Numbered from the stretch's first letter, positions 10,277 to 22,808 are shown. The stretch: 64,000 nucleotides of DNA from Lolium rigidum (GCF_022539505.1 NC_061511.1:31506620-31570619), one strand, 5' to 3'. Notes: generated by a model not told the origin, from the sequence alone. Program-made: numbers and translations.

Positions 10277-11116
10277 ATGGAGAAAAGTTGGTTCTTGCTC
10301 CTTTTCTTGGCGTTCCTCCTGCCGGCGGCGAGCGTGGCGGTGTCGTGCCACCCTGATGACCTCCTTGCACTGCGCGGGTTCGCCGGTAATCTCAGCAATG
10401 GGGGCGTCCTCCTCCATGCCAAGTGGTTCGGTAACTCTTGCTGTAGTTGGGAAGGTGTGGGATGCGACGGCGGAAGCGGCCGTGTCACTACTTTATGGCT
10501 CCGTGGGCATGGACTCGCAGGCCACATCCCAACAGCATCCTTGGCTGGCCTTGCACGGCTGGAGTCGCTCAACCTCGCCAACAACAAACTGGTCGGCACA
10601 ATCCCATCATGGATTGGTGTGCTTGACCACCTTTGCTACTTGGATCTCTCAAATAATTCATTGGTTGGTGAGATACCCAAGAATTTACAGAGAAGGCTCA
10701 GTTGCCCCAACATTGTTGGTCATTCACTGGGTACGGCTTCCACTAACATGCCATTGCAGGTGAAGCATAACCAAATAGCACTGAGTGAGCAACCAAACAC
10801 AATAACCGGGACCAATAACTATGTCAGATCTGGGATCAACAATGTTGTTTCTGGGAACCACAACACTGTCACATCCGGGAACGACAATGTTGTGTCTGGG
10901 AACCACAACACCGTGTCTGGGACCAACCATGTTGTAACTGGTAACAACCATGTCGTAACAAGGAACCAGAATACCGTATCTGGGAGCCATCATAAAGTAT
11001 CTGGAGGCCACAATACTGTATCTGGGAGCCACAATACCGTATCTGGAAGCCACAACACAGTATCTGGGAGCAACCACGTCGTACATGGGAACAACAAAGT
11101 CGTGACAGGAGGTTAA
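10277..11116 (+). CDS. IRI: Ice recrystallization inhibition (antifreeze) protein
   Basis: A single-exon gene for 279 residues. It starts with a hydrophobic signal peptide (1-23), then an LRR N-terminal cap beginning CHPDD (24-28) with the paired [10 protein letters not shown], and about two to three LRRs ([29 protein letters not shown]). From residue 178 to the end are 14 tandem IRI repeats of mostly 7 residues with the core N.V.G/S (for example GSHNTVS), which build a beta-solenoid that binds ice and stops crystal growth in the apoplast. This LRR + IRI layout is the known TaIRI/LpIRI family, thought to come from a phytosulfokine-receptor-like ancestor. The start at 10277 is chosen because the signal peptide begins there; an in-frame ATG at 10172 lies upstream of the TATA box. 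An AATAAA is at 11252. Irregularities: an 8-residue repeat and one beginning RNQ instead of GN. Confidence 0.95.
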   Translation: MEKSWFLLLFLAFLLPAASVAVSCHPDDLLALRGFAGNLSNGGVLLHAKWFGNSCCSWEGVGCDGGSGRVTTLWLRGHGLAGHIPTASLAGLARLESLNLANNKLVGTIPSWIGVLDHLCYLDLSNNSLVGEIPKNLQRRLSCPNIVGHSLGTASTNMPLQVKHNQIALSEQPNTITGTNNYVRSGINNVVSGNHNTVTSGNDNVVSGNHNTVSGTNHVVTGNNHVVTRNQNTVSGSHHKVSGGHNTVSGSHNTVSGSHNTVSGSNHVVHGNNKVVTGG

Positions 11117-11624
11117 CAATCTATAGCGAATTGTTTCCATATTCCCTAACGGAGTTCACGTCCTTGTCTAAGCTGGGTGTAGCTAAATATCACTTGGTAG
11201 GGCCAATGGCGTTATGTAACTTCGTGGATATAGCATCACATTACTACTTTAAATAAATTCCTACTAATTTTACATACATGTTGACATGAATATCAACATC
11301 GGCTTGCAGCTGATATAGACCAAGTGTGTTTTCTTATGTACAAGTTTGCATCGTGGATGTCTGATTGTTGTGATTATTGCATGTCTTGTGTTTTTAATGA
11401 TGTGTGGTGCTTATTATTCTGATTGGGTCGTGTGATCCACACGGTAAATCATAATTGGGCAATGTCAGCTATATATACACTTGTCATGACTCATGCGCAA
11501 CTACTAATATTGCATGCACGAATGTCTAGATGTAGGAGATGGATCAAATGAGATCGAAGAGATTAGTATAAATAAGTATCTACCATCCATCCAACTTGAT
11601 TTAATGGCCAGAGCACTTAATCTC
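11117..11624. other. 3' flank of IRI gene
   Basis: Probable 3' UTR with AATAAA at 11252-11257, then AT-rich spacer. No further gene seen. Confidence 0.4.
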
Positions 11625-13470
11625 CCTTGTACAAAAAAGTCTTGCAGTGGCGTGGATTTGACACACGATTGATGTCGCGTCAGTTGTATTTTGTACATGT
11701 GGCATGTATTTACCATGCCACATGTATTGTACATGCATGTAGTGTGCGAGAGCCACGCCACATGTATTTTGTACATGTGGCGTATCCTTGCCACGCCACT
11801 AACTGATTTTTGTGAATTGAAAAAAAAGACGTGTTATTATTGAATTCCCAGCAACACTATTTATATCATATATCATAATAGGAATAATATACAGGAGATA
11901 ACATTATACTAGAACATAACATCATCCAGAAGTTGCCATTACTAAATCTACTAGACATAGTCATATCATTGACATCTTCACTACATTGACATAGATATAT
12001 ATCTCTCGACATAGAAGATAAAACATATATAACTTAGCTAGAAGTACTATTAGAAATCTCGGAGAGACACGTAGCATCACCAACAGCTCTTGGAGGGAGC
12101 TCTTCAGAGTCACAAGATGAGGAGTTCTGCGGGTGGGTGTACTGGAAGTAAGTAGTGTGAAACTCATTGTCGAGATACAAGATGAACTTCCTCTCATGGT
12201 CCATCTCGTATCGGTCTGAAAGTCGTTCCCAACCAGGACAACCGAAATAGGTTCGATTTGTATTATTGGTGACTGACCATGATCTCCTTCAAAGGTCGTG
12301 CCCACTCAACTACAATAACCTGAAAGGATCCTAGTGTGCGAATGTCTCTATTTAGATGGTCCAAATCGGCACGCATTCAGTTGCATGGGTGCACTGACCA
12401 AAAACATATACAGTATAAGAAAGCAATTATTACAGAACAAATATATTTGAAATACATATATGGTAGATATTTTGGCAGAACTATGTACATGCGGTCAAGG
12501 TGTCATGTTTTTAGGAAGCTCAATGACAATCTTGTGGTCATTGCACATCTTGTGACCACAATCAGCCCATGGATCCATAGTTGATGCATGACATGCAAAT
12601 TAAAACAATTTCTATACAATTTATATATGGCGCTACATGTACATGCTACACAATTTCTTCACAATTCATACTACATTATTTAGCAGACAATTTATTCATA
12701 ATTCTAGACTACTAGATAATTTCTACACAATTTAATATGGTGCTACGCCAATTAATTTGGGTCGGGGGTGTATATAGTACACACTTTCTACTACAAATGT
12801 ACTAGCAATTATACTAGCAATTTTTACTACAAATCTACTAGCAATTCTACTACGAAGAGAGAGTCGGGTTGACTCACCGAGACGAAACGGATATGGGATG
12901 GCGACAGAGCGAACGGAGGTGACGGCTCGTGGCGGTGATACGGGCACGGACCGGAGGAGGCGGCTGCTGCATAGACCATAAGAGGGGGCGGTGGCACGGA
13001 CCAGAGGAGTCAATGGCACCGACTGGATAGAGGAGGCAACGACGCGGACCGGAGGAGGCGCCGGCGGCTAATGGAGGTGCGGCGTGAGTGGGGAGCAGAG
13101 AGGGGCAGAGGAGCGACTATCCCAGGACCATTGGGGATGCCTATGTCAATGGGCCAATTGGTCACACCACTAGCTTTATGGCCACTATTTTGTTAATGTT
13201 TTTTAGTTTCACTTGTTTCCTATATTTTTTTTCATAAAACTTAGTGGAGTGGAAAATTAATTAGCCACGAGTAGAAAAGTTTTAGTGGCGTGGTAAAAAA
13301 ATACGCCACGACTAGAAAATTCTTAGTATCATGTAAATAAAAAGCCACGCCACTACGGTTTTGCATCCAGGTTGGGCCATGGCCCCCACATTCCTATGGT
13401 GTGGTACTTATTTTCCCATGCCAGTGGTACGCCCATAATGGTGGCGCACCAAAAATTCCTACGTCATCGA
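11625..13470. mobile_element. Decayed CACTA-like DNA transposon
   Basis: Both ends hold many copies of AGTGGCGTGG/GCCACGCCAC in both orientations (11645-11800 and 13260-13450), like the subterminal repeats of CACTA elements. The termini are degenerate (the right end reads near AAAATTCCTACGTCAT), so the borders are approximate and no target duplication was found. The inside carries a B3-like gene remnant on the minus strand (12034-12280) related to the one in the CACTA element at 27890-32138. A short TACTAGCAATT repeat lies at 12785-12855. Confidence 0.5.
12034..12280 (-). pseudogene. B3-like domain fragment in CACTA-like element
   Basis: The minus strand is open to a TAA at 12034-12036 and reads VTN..NRTYF, W-E-R-L-S-D, RYEMD, then LYLDNEFHTTYFQY and an acidic/serine tail. 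This aligns with VTNEANRTYF ... RYEME ... LYFNLDG....TFFQY in the ORF at 29533-29817. The W, RYEM and LD positions fit the end of a plant B3 DNA-binding domain, but the similarity is weak. No start codon or upstream exon found. Most likely a gene carried by this transposon lineage. Confidence 0.5.
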
Positions 13471-14440
13471 TATTCTCTGTGTTGTGTTTACAATGTGCAC
13501 CGCCACTGACCATATGACCCATATAAGAAGTTTCCTACTAATGTGTTGGTACAGTGTAATGGGTGGCAACAATTCAAAACTTTATTCTTATGATAGAAGC
13601 TAGACCAGAGTTCATGTGTTCACTTGACCTCTTTCTCATAATCATGGTGGCACAAAATAAGCACTTATAGACAAGATACATGCTATGCAACTTACATGTA
13701 GTGTTTGATTCACATTTATATGGGCATTACTATAACACCCATCCTTAAATTATAATATTCTAAATTTATGCATGTCATCATGTCAACATGTAAAATGTTT
13801 TAATTTTCAAAAAAAATTGCTTTGCTCAAAAACTTAAATCCTATTTAAAGGTTCAATAAATTTCCAAATAAGGTATTATGCGCAATAACGACATTTTTGT
13901 TGACCAGTAAGTTTCCTAAATTTCCATATAAGATATCATGTAGTTTCCTAAAGTCTAAATTGGATGTGAAGTCTGATAACTGGTGAGTTGCTTTTATCCA
14001 CCCCTAAGTTTTATTTTGCGAAAAGTGTACCAATTTATTCATAATCTTCAACCACGACACAAGAAATTCCCAAAGTAAGAAAATTAAAAACAATTCCTTG
14101 GACCACCTAGCGTTGACTACAAGCACTCAAACGTGATGAAGATGCGCCACTGTCCTTGCCCCTTCCTCATTGGAGCTAGGATAAGCTTGACGTACTAGAA
14201 ATTGTTGTATTAGACAGACTGCTAAGGCCCTAGAGGAGCAGTGCACGAGAGAAACAACCATCGCTGAGAAGCCTAGATCAGAAGGAACACCGACAAAATC
14301 TGGTAGATCAACCTCCGCACGTCCGTCGACAAAGCTAGACGCAGCATCGGGTCGGCCGTCGGGGACAAGACGGGGAGGACTTTATTCCATCTTCAGGAAG
14401 TCACCACCGCCACGTGTTTATGGATATGACAAAAACCCTT
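13471..14440. other. Intergenic, possible LTR remnant
   Basis: Near 13733 the sequence TATAACACCCATCC resembles a decayed gypsy LTR start (TGTAACACCCC). Nothing else is recognisable. Confidence 0.3.
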
Positions 14441-15672
14441 GAAAAATAGAGGAACACATCAAAAAAGGATCCTTCCTGCCGACAAGAACCGAGATCCACC
14501 GTGCCTCCATGGTCCTAAGGCCACAAGAGGCGGGTCAGATCAACGAAGCCGCCAACGGGTGGTAGGCCCTAATCGCCTAGGCATCTTTCTCGTGGGAAAA
14601 TTGGTATGCACGGGTCTCGTTGTAATACACCCACCCCTAAGTTGGAAGTGCATGCATCCATAAACAACTAAGTTGGATGCGACATGGGTGACGAGCACGG
14701 GTATCAGAGGGAGGCGGTCCAACACTTCAGGGCCGAATCCGGATGAAAGTGGACAAGTCCACGGAATTGCTCGCGTTTCCTGTATCAGCCGCACAAGCTA
14801 TAAGTGCGGGCCAAGCAGGTTCCTGCGTCCGCTAGTGCAAATGCCTGCAGAGCCCAGCAGGTTCCCGCGTCCTCTAGTGCAACTGCCTGCACATTGCATA
14901 TGGACATGTTAATTACGTCTAAGCCTACGGAGCTCCCTTGGAGCTCCTCAATGGCTGGGAAGAAGCCGGGAAGAAGAGGAGCTGCGGAGGGCCCGAAGGG
15001 GTGGGAGCCACCGTTGCCGTCCTGGAGCATCCGTTGCGCAGATGCCGCCGCCGCCATCCGTGGGCTCTGGCATCCTTTGGGTGGCCTGTGGGCGGCAGAG
15101 CTGCGTCGGCCGCCCCGCACCTTCGCCGCCACCGGACCCTCCCTTGTTACTCCTCCTCGCGTGAGGTCATTCTTGGGTTGGAGTTGTGCAGGAGGTGGAG
15201 GAGCAGCGAGGAGCTCGAGATCCTCGGGCAGCTGGAGCCGGAGGAGGGTCGCACGGCGGCATGCTGCGGCAGGACGTGGGTGGGAGATAGGCGGCGACTC
15301 CGGCCAGAGGAGGGGCGGCACAGTGGACAGGCGGGATCCGAGGCAGGATGGCGGGATCCGGGGCAGGGCCGGCCAGATCGTGGCGGGCGGCGGATTCGAC
15401 CGCGGGCGACAATGACCGGCGGCGCAGTAGATAGCGGTGCGGGGAAACGACAAAGACTGAATACCTTCTCGTCTTCGTTTTGGAGACAGCGGTGTAGGCC
15501 AGGCGGGCCAAGCAGGCTACCTGCTAATTGTATGCAAGGCCTGCATAAGCAAATAAGGTGGTCCACGATGCCACCAATCGTTTTTTTCGTGGCGCGGCCA
15601 AACGAGTCTGTGGAAGCCTGCGTCCACCTGCATCCTGAGGGCCGAATGCAAACCCGTCCACCTAGCTCGCTG
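14441..15672. other. GC-rich block with overlapping ORFs, no gene called
   Basis: From 14790 to 15480 the GC content is high and several long ORFs overlap on both strands, with no domain in any of them. A short repeat (14813-14835 and 14853-14875, around CAGGTTCC.GCGTCC) lies at its left edge. It could be gene-derived sequence carried by a transposon. Confidence 0.35.
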
Positions 15673-15985
15673 AGGCCTTGTTCGGTTTGATTGGATTGAA
15701 TCCAGACATGGATTCTATCAGGTATGGATTGGGTGAATCCAAACCTTCCACCCAAACCTCAACTACACCTGTTAATCCCTTTCTCCTAATCCATTTGCAT
15801 GTTTCCAACGTTCGGTTATTCTCTGTACTTCCACTCCTTGGCTGATTGGCTCGCTCTCTTGCATGGTGGCAGTCCAGGAAATCTGTCCAGACATTAGGTG
15901 GGGATGAATTTTTCCAGACTATGTTAGCGGAAGGTGTACGGGATTGGTTGGGCTAATTTTACCTACAGGGAGTAAACGAAGCCTT
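15673..15985. mobile_element. hAT-like MITE
   Basis: Left end AGGCCTTGTTCGGTTTGATT and right end near AAACGAAGCCTTAA form imperfect inverted repeats of the kind seen in cereal hAT MITEs. No clean 8-bp target duplication. A related right end (AAACGAACATGGCCTGA) lies at about 17115-17132. Confidence 0.45.
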
Positions 15986-15989
15986 AATT

Positions 15990-17030
15990 TTGGGGACGAG
16001 TCTAGGGAGCAGCCGCACGCCCGTTGGTACATCTGAGCGCTCAACCAAAAAAGAAAGCATGCTAGTTTTGTTCATGTGAACGCCTGTCATTTATGGTTAG
16101 ACATCCAGTGATTGTAGCACATGCACTACAATGACATCATGTACATTAATTTTTCTTTTCAAATGTTTAAAATCATATAACTTTTGCACCAAATGTCGAA
16201 ATTAGGATCCGCTTTCACGTTGAATTTCTTGCGGTGGGCTCTTCAAAACTAGATCTCACTTCTATGTATTTTGATGAAGTTTTTCTAAAGCAACTTCTAC
16301 GTGCAACAAAGCAATTATAATGTGAGATGATGCAACTTTAGTGTTGGGGGAACCAACTTTGCTGCACATGCGTAATCTACATTCACAACGAAAGTTGCAT
16401 TGCTGAACGCCAAAGTTGCTCAGCCATCCGTCAAAATTTATTCGGTGGGCACCAAAGTTGCTTCGCTGGACACCAAAATTGGGCCGTCAGAAACAAAATT
16501 TGCTCCGTCGAGTACCAAAGTTGCTCTGCAGAACACTAAATTTGCTCGGTCAGGCGTCAAAGTTGCTCTCCAGGATTCGAAAACTGCATCGCCAGGCACG
16601 AATGTTCCTCCGCGGGGCACTTAAGTTGCTTCGACACACATTCAAATTGCTCCTATGGACACCAAAATTGTTCTCAGGCACAAAAGTTATGCCTTCGTGT
16701 ACCAAAAAGTGTTCATGTTTATTGCACACCAAAGTTGCTTTGTCGCACACCAAAATTATTTTGCTGCACAATAAAGTTACTCTGTCGCACATCAAAGTTG
16801 CTTGTTAAAAAAATTCGTCGAAACATATGAAAATATGGTCTAGTTTCGAAGCTCTCATCGTGGGGATTTTAGAAGTAAAAACAAATTGTACTTTCGTCGC
16901 ACGGTTTAAAAGTTATAGTTTTTTAAAAAACCACACCTAGCATTAGCTAGCCTACCAGTCGGAGGCAACAACTTGTGGCCTAGTGCGTGTGCCCGGAACG
17001 TCCGTGTGGCCTTGTAAGATTTCAGGTAAT
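15990..17030. mobile_element. Foldback element with long imperfect inverted repeats
   Basis: Sequence at about 16160-16310 and the reverse complement of about 16800-16925 are alignable (shared ATAACTTTT..ACC, CGAAA, AAACTAGA, GA.GAA.TTTTT), giving long imperfect inverted repeats. Between them lies a 24-bp minisatellite. No transposase. Mutator-type or foldback origin is inferred; borders are approximate. Confidence 0.45.
16387..16803. repeat. 24-bp degenerate minisatellite
   Basis: Around 17-18 diverged units with core CCAAAGTTGCT spaced about every 24 bp. The plus frame at 16400-16624 reads as an 8-residue periodicity (TKVA..., TKFA...) only because of the repeat. Confidence 0.8.
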
Positions 17031-17034
17031 TTTG

Positions 17035-18587
17035 GTGGGCTGGAAAAAAAAAATACGTCGGGCTGGAAATCCAGGAAGGAGCTTTAATCCAGATCAATCC
17101 AAGGCACGTAGGGATTAAACGAACATGGCCTGAATGTGCTAAGAACCAAGCCACTAGTGTTCGACAGGAACTACGTACAAGTACTGGATGCAACCCAGTG
17201 AAGGAAATTATCCAGATGGATCACGGAAGGAACCCGGCTCTCTCTCTCTCATTCCCCGGTTCTCTGAATTCCCCATCCTTGCTTCTATGTTCTTCCCCAA
17301 TCTTTTCTGAAATCCTTGTATCCAAATATTGTGTTGCTGATCAATTCGAATCTTAGAGGTACCTTTACACCTGGGATCAGAGCCATCCCACCACCCTTCC
17401 CAAGATTTCCCACAAAATTTCCCCCAAAATTTTCTCATCCATCTTCTACATTCCGCCATGGATAGACTCGCCATTTCCCGGCTTCACTACCACCATCTCA
17501 CGATCTAAGGACTAGTTCGGCTCTGGCTGGGCCATGGACGACATCTACCCCTACCCGCTTTTAGCCGAACTGCGACGGGCGCTCCTAACTGATGAGGAGT
17601 GGGCTGCCATGTCCAGTTGGGAGAAGGACGTCTGGGAGATGTCCTACTGGTCGGACTCGGAGCAATTAGCATGTTTCGAGGGGATCCTAGAAGATACACG
17701 AGTGGCGCAGATCGAGGGCACACCGGCATAAGGAGATCCTAGAGGTGCTATGCAACTTGGGTGCATCGTCTCGCAAGGGTGCATCACCTGCTAATTCCAT
17801 CCGACTACCTCGACCGAAGCTACGTCGTCCTCGTTGACGTGGCGTTGTCCGCCATCATCGAGGAGGGATTCAAGGTAATCCTTGCTGCGTCTATCGGCCT
17901 CATCACCACAGTGCCTGCAACGTGTTCAACAGATTGCCTGCCCGAACCGCGAATGGCCGCCCCTGTGCTCGTTGCGTTCTCGCCATTGACCCCGGGCGAG
18001 TATGTCCTTGACACCAACAATGTTCATGTTGCAGCAGTAGCTCGGGCCATCATGGGCAAGTTCTGGGCGGCCCCTGCCTTGGCCGTCTTTCGGGGCAATT
18101 TACATTTGTGAGTCTCCAAGTGATGCTACCATGAAACCGTCTTGGCGATGCACTTCTCATCACCCCTCTGCAATGCTTTGTGATATTCTGGAATTCCAAA
18201 TGTTAGCTCACAGTCCCTCAAGGAAAACGATGGATGATTTATGTGCCTTGAGTTGTGGGTACTTCGCTGGCGACACTATTTTCTGCATGGGTGTTTTACG
18301 GTAGCTCAAGATGGCTATGAATCCACTAAGCTGTCCGTAGTCTCAGCAGTAAGTTCCCTTGTACTAGCAGCACTTTGAGCATCTCCTTGTTTCTGGGTTC
18401 TCCTAACTATTCTTCATTGGCATTGTTTTCGAATTACACGAAGAATTACGAGAAATGAGCCAGTGAATGCCTTGTTGCCACCAAAGGGGCTTCTCTCTCT
18501 ATGAACTTATGAGGAACGCTGAAAAAAAATCGTGAACATACAAATAGGAGGTCGTGCACTTAAATCTTAATTTTAATATAAATTACA
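17035..18587 (+). other. Possible retroelement leader with short ORFs
   Basis: A CT-rich leader (17240-17370) is followed by TGGGATCAGAGCC at 17372-17384, one mismatch from the initiator-tRNA primer-binding site. Two ORFs follow: 17534-17731 (acidic, W-rich, 65 residues) and 17761-18111 (116 residues, hydrophobic). I recognise neither. They may be remains of a non-autonomous LTR element or an unknown gene. Nothing is seen from 18120 to 18587. Confidence 0.35.
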
Positions 18588-21500
18588 TATTGGAGATATG
18601 CTCAAGAGGCAATAATAAAGTAGTTATTATTATATCTTTGTGTTTATGATAAATGTTTGCATCCCATGCTATAATTGTATTAACCGGAAATATTAATACT
18701 TGTGTGTTATGTAAACATAAAAAAGTCCCTAGTAAGCCTCTTGTTAAACTATCTTGTAGATTAATAGATGATCATGGTTTCCTAACCATGAACATTGGAT
18801 GTTGTTAATAACAAGATTATGTCATTAGGAGAATGATATAATGGACACGAGAGTGGATTTGGTGATCAGGGGGATACGTGAGCACCCGGTTATCACCGTC
18901 TGATTTGGTCCACCACCGTTGAATTCTGCTACTCACTAACGGTCACTAACGGCCACTACCTCGCTGGCCTCCAGCTCCACTTTGCCGGCCTCCACCTCGC
19001 GCATCTGAGGTCGCGGCAGAGTCTCCCCGGCCAAGCGCGTCGCCGTGCACCTTCCCCGCGTCTCTCCGCCCTTCCACTCGACGCGTTGGACCGCGTCGAT
19101 GCGTGTACAGTGGTAACGTCGTTAGACACGTGTCGAGCAAAGAAGGGTGCTCACGTATCCCTCTGATCACCAGGCTTCATCCGTAATGGACACACACCCA
19201 TAATAAGCGTAGCATACATCAAGTCATTAATTTCATCTTGCTATAAGCTTTCGATACATAGTAACATAATCCTTCGACCATGAGATCATGTAAATCACTT
19301 ACACCAGATAGGTACTTTGATTACATCAAACGCCACTTCGTAAATGGGTGGTTATTAAGATGGTATTAAGTATTCGGAAAGTATGAGTTGAACCATATGG
19401 ACCAAGAGTGAGATTTGTCCAACCTGATGACGGATAGATATGCACTGGGCCCTCTCGGTGGAATGTCATCTAATTAGCTTGCAAGCATGTGACAAGGTCA
19501 CAAGGGATGACATACCACAGTACGAGTAAAGAGTACTTATCGGTAACGAGGATGCACTAGGTATAGAGATACCGATGATCGAACCTCGGATAAGTAAAGT
19601 ATCGCGCGATAAAGGGAATCGGTATCGTATGTTAATGGTTCATTCGATCACTAAGTTATCATTGAATATGTGGGAGCCATTATGGATCCTCAGTCCTGCT
19701 ATTGGTTATTGATCGGAGAGAAGTTTCGATCATGTCTGCATAGTTCATGAACCGTAGGGTGACACACTTAAGGTTCGATGTCGTATAGTAGATATGGAAT
19801 ATGAGTTGGATACCTAATATTTTTTGGAGTCTCGGATGGGATCCAGGACATCACGAGGAGGTACGGAGAATAAGATTCATATAAGGAAAGTTATTTTTCG
19901 GGGTTCTGAAAAGTTTGGGAATTTTTCGGTGGAAGACTGGGAAGCTTCTAGAAGGTTACAAAGGGGCCACCTATGGGCCTACGACCACGGGAGGGGCCAC
20001 ATGAGCCGAGGGGTGCAGCCCAACCCTAATGGGCCAGGCACACCACAACCTCAATGCCCAGGCCGGCCAACCACCTAGAGTTTGGAAAAACCCTAAAGGG
20101 GGGAAGACTTGGGGGGTAAGTTTCACCCTCCCTTTTGGTGCGCCGGCCCTAGGGCTTGTAGGAGGGGCCAAGGCAACCCTGGATGGCCCTCCCCCTATAT
20201 AAAGAGGGGAGGGGGTAGGGGCGCAGCCCATCCGTTCCCTCCAACCCTAGTCGTCACCTCTCCTCCTCCTCATAATTCCTGCACCGGCTTGGCGAAGCCC
20301 TGCAGGATTTTCTCCTCCACCACCACCAGCACGCCGTCGTGCTGCTGGGATTCTGAGGGGATCTACTCCTCCGAGCGTCCCGCTGGAGCGGGGAGAGGAA
20401 GGACGTCATCGAAATCATATGTGTGACCGAGTACGGAAGTGCTGCCGGATTGCAGCACCGAAACGATCGTCTACATCAACCACAAGACCTGATCTCGTTA
20501 AGGCTTTGGATCTTCGAGGGTTAGTGTCTCTTCTTTCTCGTTGCTCCGATCTCATAGATTAGATCTTGGCTTTTCCATAGATTGGATCTTGGATTTATTC
20601 TTCTTTACGGTAGAATTTTTTTGATTTCCATGCAACGAACCCAACAGTGGTATCAAAGCCGTGTCTATACGTAGATCTGTTGCACGATAGAATACAATGG
20701 TTTTGTGGGCGTTGATGCTCTTGTTGTCGTTTTCTTTTCGTGTACTTTGCATCTTGCGGGATGGGGGCATGAAGCGGCCAGAGCTAAGCTTACATGACCG
20801 CGTTCATGATACTTGCTCCATGCTTAACATGCAACTTGTATTACATAAGTGGCTCAGCGGGTGTTAGTTTCTCCCACCATAGTTAAGATCCAATTTACAA
20901 TCTGCACTTGACAACACTTGTATCAGTGTTGTGGTTCTTGTTCGTAGGTAGATCGGATCTTACTTGAAAGCCTCAAACCACGTAAAACACGCAAACACTT
21001 TTTAGAGGCATCTAACTTGTTTTGGCAGGGGCATGTGATGTGATATGGCTATGTGATTGTGACTATATTTGTTGTATGAGATGATCATTATTGTATTATG
21101 GCAACCGGCAGAAGCCTAATGGTTGTCTTTAAATTTGTTAAGACCTGCGTGTCTATTCATCATGTAATAACTTTATTTCAAGTAGTTGTTATAGTTGCTA
21201 TTAGTGATGGACAACCATGAAGCGGGGCCACTAACCTTGACGCCATGTTGGTGATGATGGAGATCATGTCCGTGCTTTGGAGATGGAGATCAAAAGTACA
21301 AGAAGAAAGGCCATATCATATCACATATTATGAATTGCATGTGATGTTAATCATTTATGCAACTTATTTTACTTAGATCGCGATGGTAGCATTATATGAT
21401 GATCCCTCTCACAAAATATTAATATAATAAAGTGTTCCTCCTTAGTATGCACTGTTGCTAAGACTCGTCGTTTCAAAGCATCACCTCATGATCAAATGTT

Positions 21501-21690
21501 ATAGATTCTACATGTGCATACAACGGCTGCAAGCCAGATTTGCACATGTGAATACTGAGATTAACCTTGACGAGCCTAGCATGTACAGACATGGTCTCGG
21601 AACACGGGATACCGAAAGGTAGAGCATGAGTCATATGAATGAGACAAATTTTCTTATATAATGGTACATTAGAAATCTTCATGTTGAGAT
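18588..21690 (+). mobile_element. Angela/BARE-like Copia element, 5' LTR plus leader
   Basis: The LTR runs from 18588 (TATTGGAGATATGC, the usual TGTTGG decayed) to CCAACA at 20646. Landmarks shared with BARE/Angela LTRs include TGTATTAACCGGAAAT, CATTAGGAGAATGAT, CGGTAACGAG and GTTATTGATCGGAGAG. The primer-binding site TGGTATCAAAGCC is at 20648-20660. Leader sequence typical of the family continues to about 21690 (AGATGGAGATCA, CGGAACACGG, ACCGAAAGGT) and then stops; gag-pol and the 3' LTR are absent. A Mutator-like MITE interrupts the LTR. Confidence 0.82.
18849..19183. mobile_element. Mutator-type MITE inside the Copia LTR
   Basis: A 335-bp insert flanked by a direct 10-bp repeat TAATGGACAC (18839-18848 and 19184-19193). 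Inside, GGTGATCAGGGGGATACGTG near 18859 is matched in inverse at 19145-19171 with one mismatch over 27 bp; the outermost bases match less well. Removing it restores the BARE-type LTR order. The 9-10-bp duplication points to a Mutator-like transposase. Confidence 0.75.
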
Positions 21691-22790
21691 ATTTGTTAGG
21701 ACATATAAAAAGATATATCTAACAAACTATTAAAGATATTGAAACAATAATGTAGATGCAAAAAAATAAGGTGCATATTTTTTTCAATGTAGAGTAGTAA
21801 TAACATTGTTTTTTTTAAATACATTTGTTTACCACAAGTAACTAATAATTAGTGTATATTGTAACAAAAAATGATAAACTAATATTTGTAAGATTTCATA
21901 TTTGATTAACTATGCTAATATTGTAACGAGGAAGCTATTAACACTGTGGTATAATAAAATAAGTTATACATATGTATAAAAGTTAAGAGTAATTTGTTTA
22001 TTGAATACCCCATGTCAAAATTTATGTGGACCGTCCTTTCCCGGGGAGGCTTGTAGGACATAAGATCAATGGCTTTATGGCGATGCGGCCACCTCCCCGC
22101 CAAGATTACGACAAGGCCACGCCACATTTGCACCGTGGGAGTCTTCAACAATCAGGCAGTGCAATTCATCCAGCTCGAGGTAAATCAAGAAACAATAGTA
22201 AGGGTAAGAGAAGAGGAGGTCAGTGGGCGCACCTTACGGTCGCTAGTTGAAGACCGATCGGCTGATCCAACCTGCAAACAAAATGATGTAGTACAAAATT
22301 AGGCGAGGCGAGAGGGCAAGAGGAGAATCCGTGGTCCGTTGAGGAATTTCGTCCGGATGAAGGGAGGACGCGTACCTGGGTGCTACGTGGGTGGATGGCT
22401 GCCGGCCCTGGACACAACAGCGGAAGCGCCCCTACACTTATTGTACAAAAATCCTTTTTTTGTGAAGGTTCCATTCCACCTAAACTTATTTGTACCTTGC
22501 ATAAGTTGCACTTACCTACTACCGTTGTTCCAGCAGAGTATTACATTAGAGTATATAAGTCGAAGGAGGTGCGTGCATCAAGCCAAGCTTGAAGAAAATA
22601 AATAAAAGAAGAATGAAGGAGATGCATCATAAAGCTTCGTGCACACAAGCAATGCAAAACGACTAGCCCAGGGAGTAGACATAGGGCCCATGGATGATGC
22701 TGGCCGGCGCGGGTGAGGTATCGTTTCCTTTCTTTCATCTCCCATCCCACATATGGTATATCTTCCATCTCACGTCGTGATTGAATATTC
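21691..22790. other. Intergenic upstream of RTM2-like gene
   Basis: 21691-22020 is AT-rich with nothing visible. 22025-22470 is more GC-balanced and has exon-like open stretches on the minus strand (such as CKCGVA-like and WPHR segments in different frames), but no family could be assigned. Confidence 0.35.
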
Positions 22791-22801
22791 AGGGCTCCCT
22801 C

Positions 22802-22808
22802 TATATAT
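22802..22808 (+). promoter_or_regulatory. TATA box of RTM2-like gene
   Basis: TATATAT about 90 bp upstream of the ATG at 22895, in a CT-rich context. Confidence 0.5.

Noticed and set aside
14785..15755. Overlapping ORFs of 114-250 codons on both strands
   Set aside because: Explained by GC richness; no motifs and no coherent splice model.
16400..16624. ORF with 8-residue periodicity
   Set aside because: By-product of a 24-bp minisatellite.
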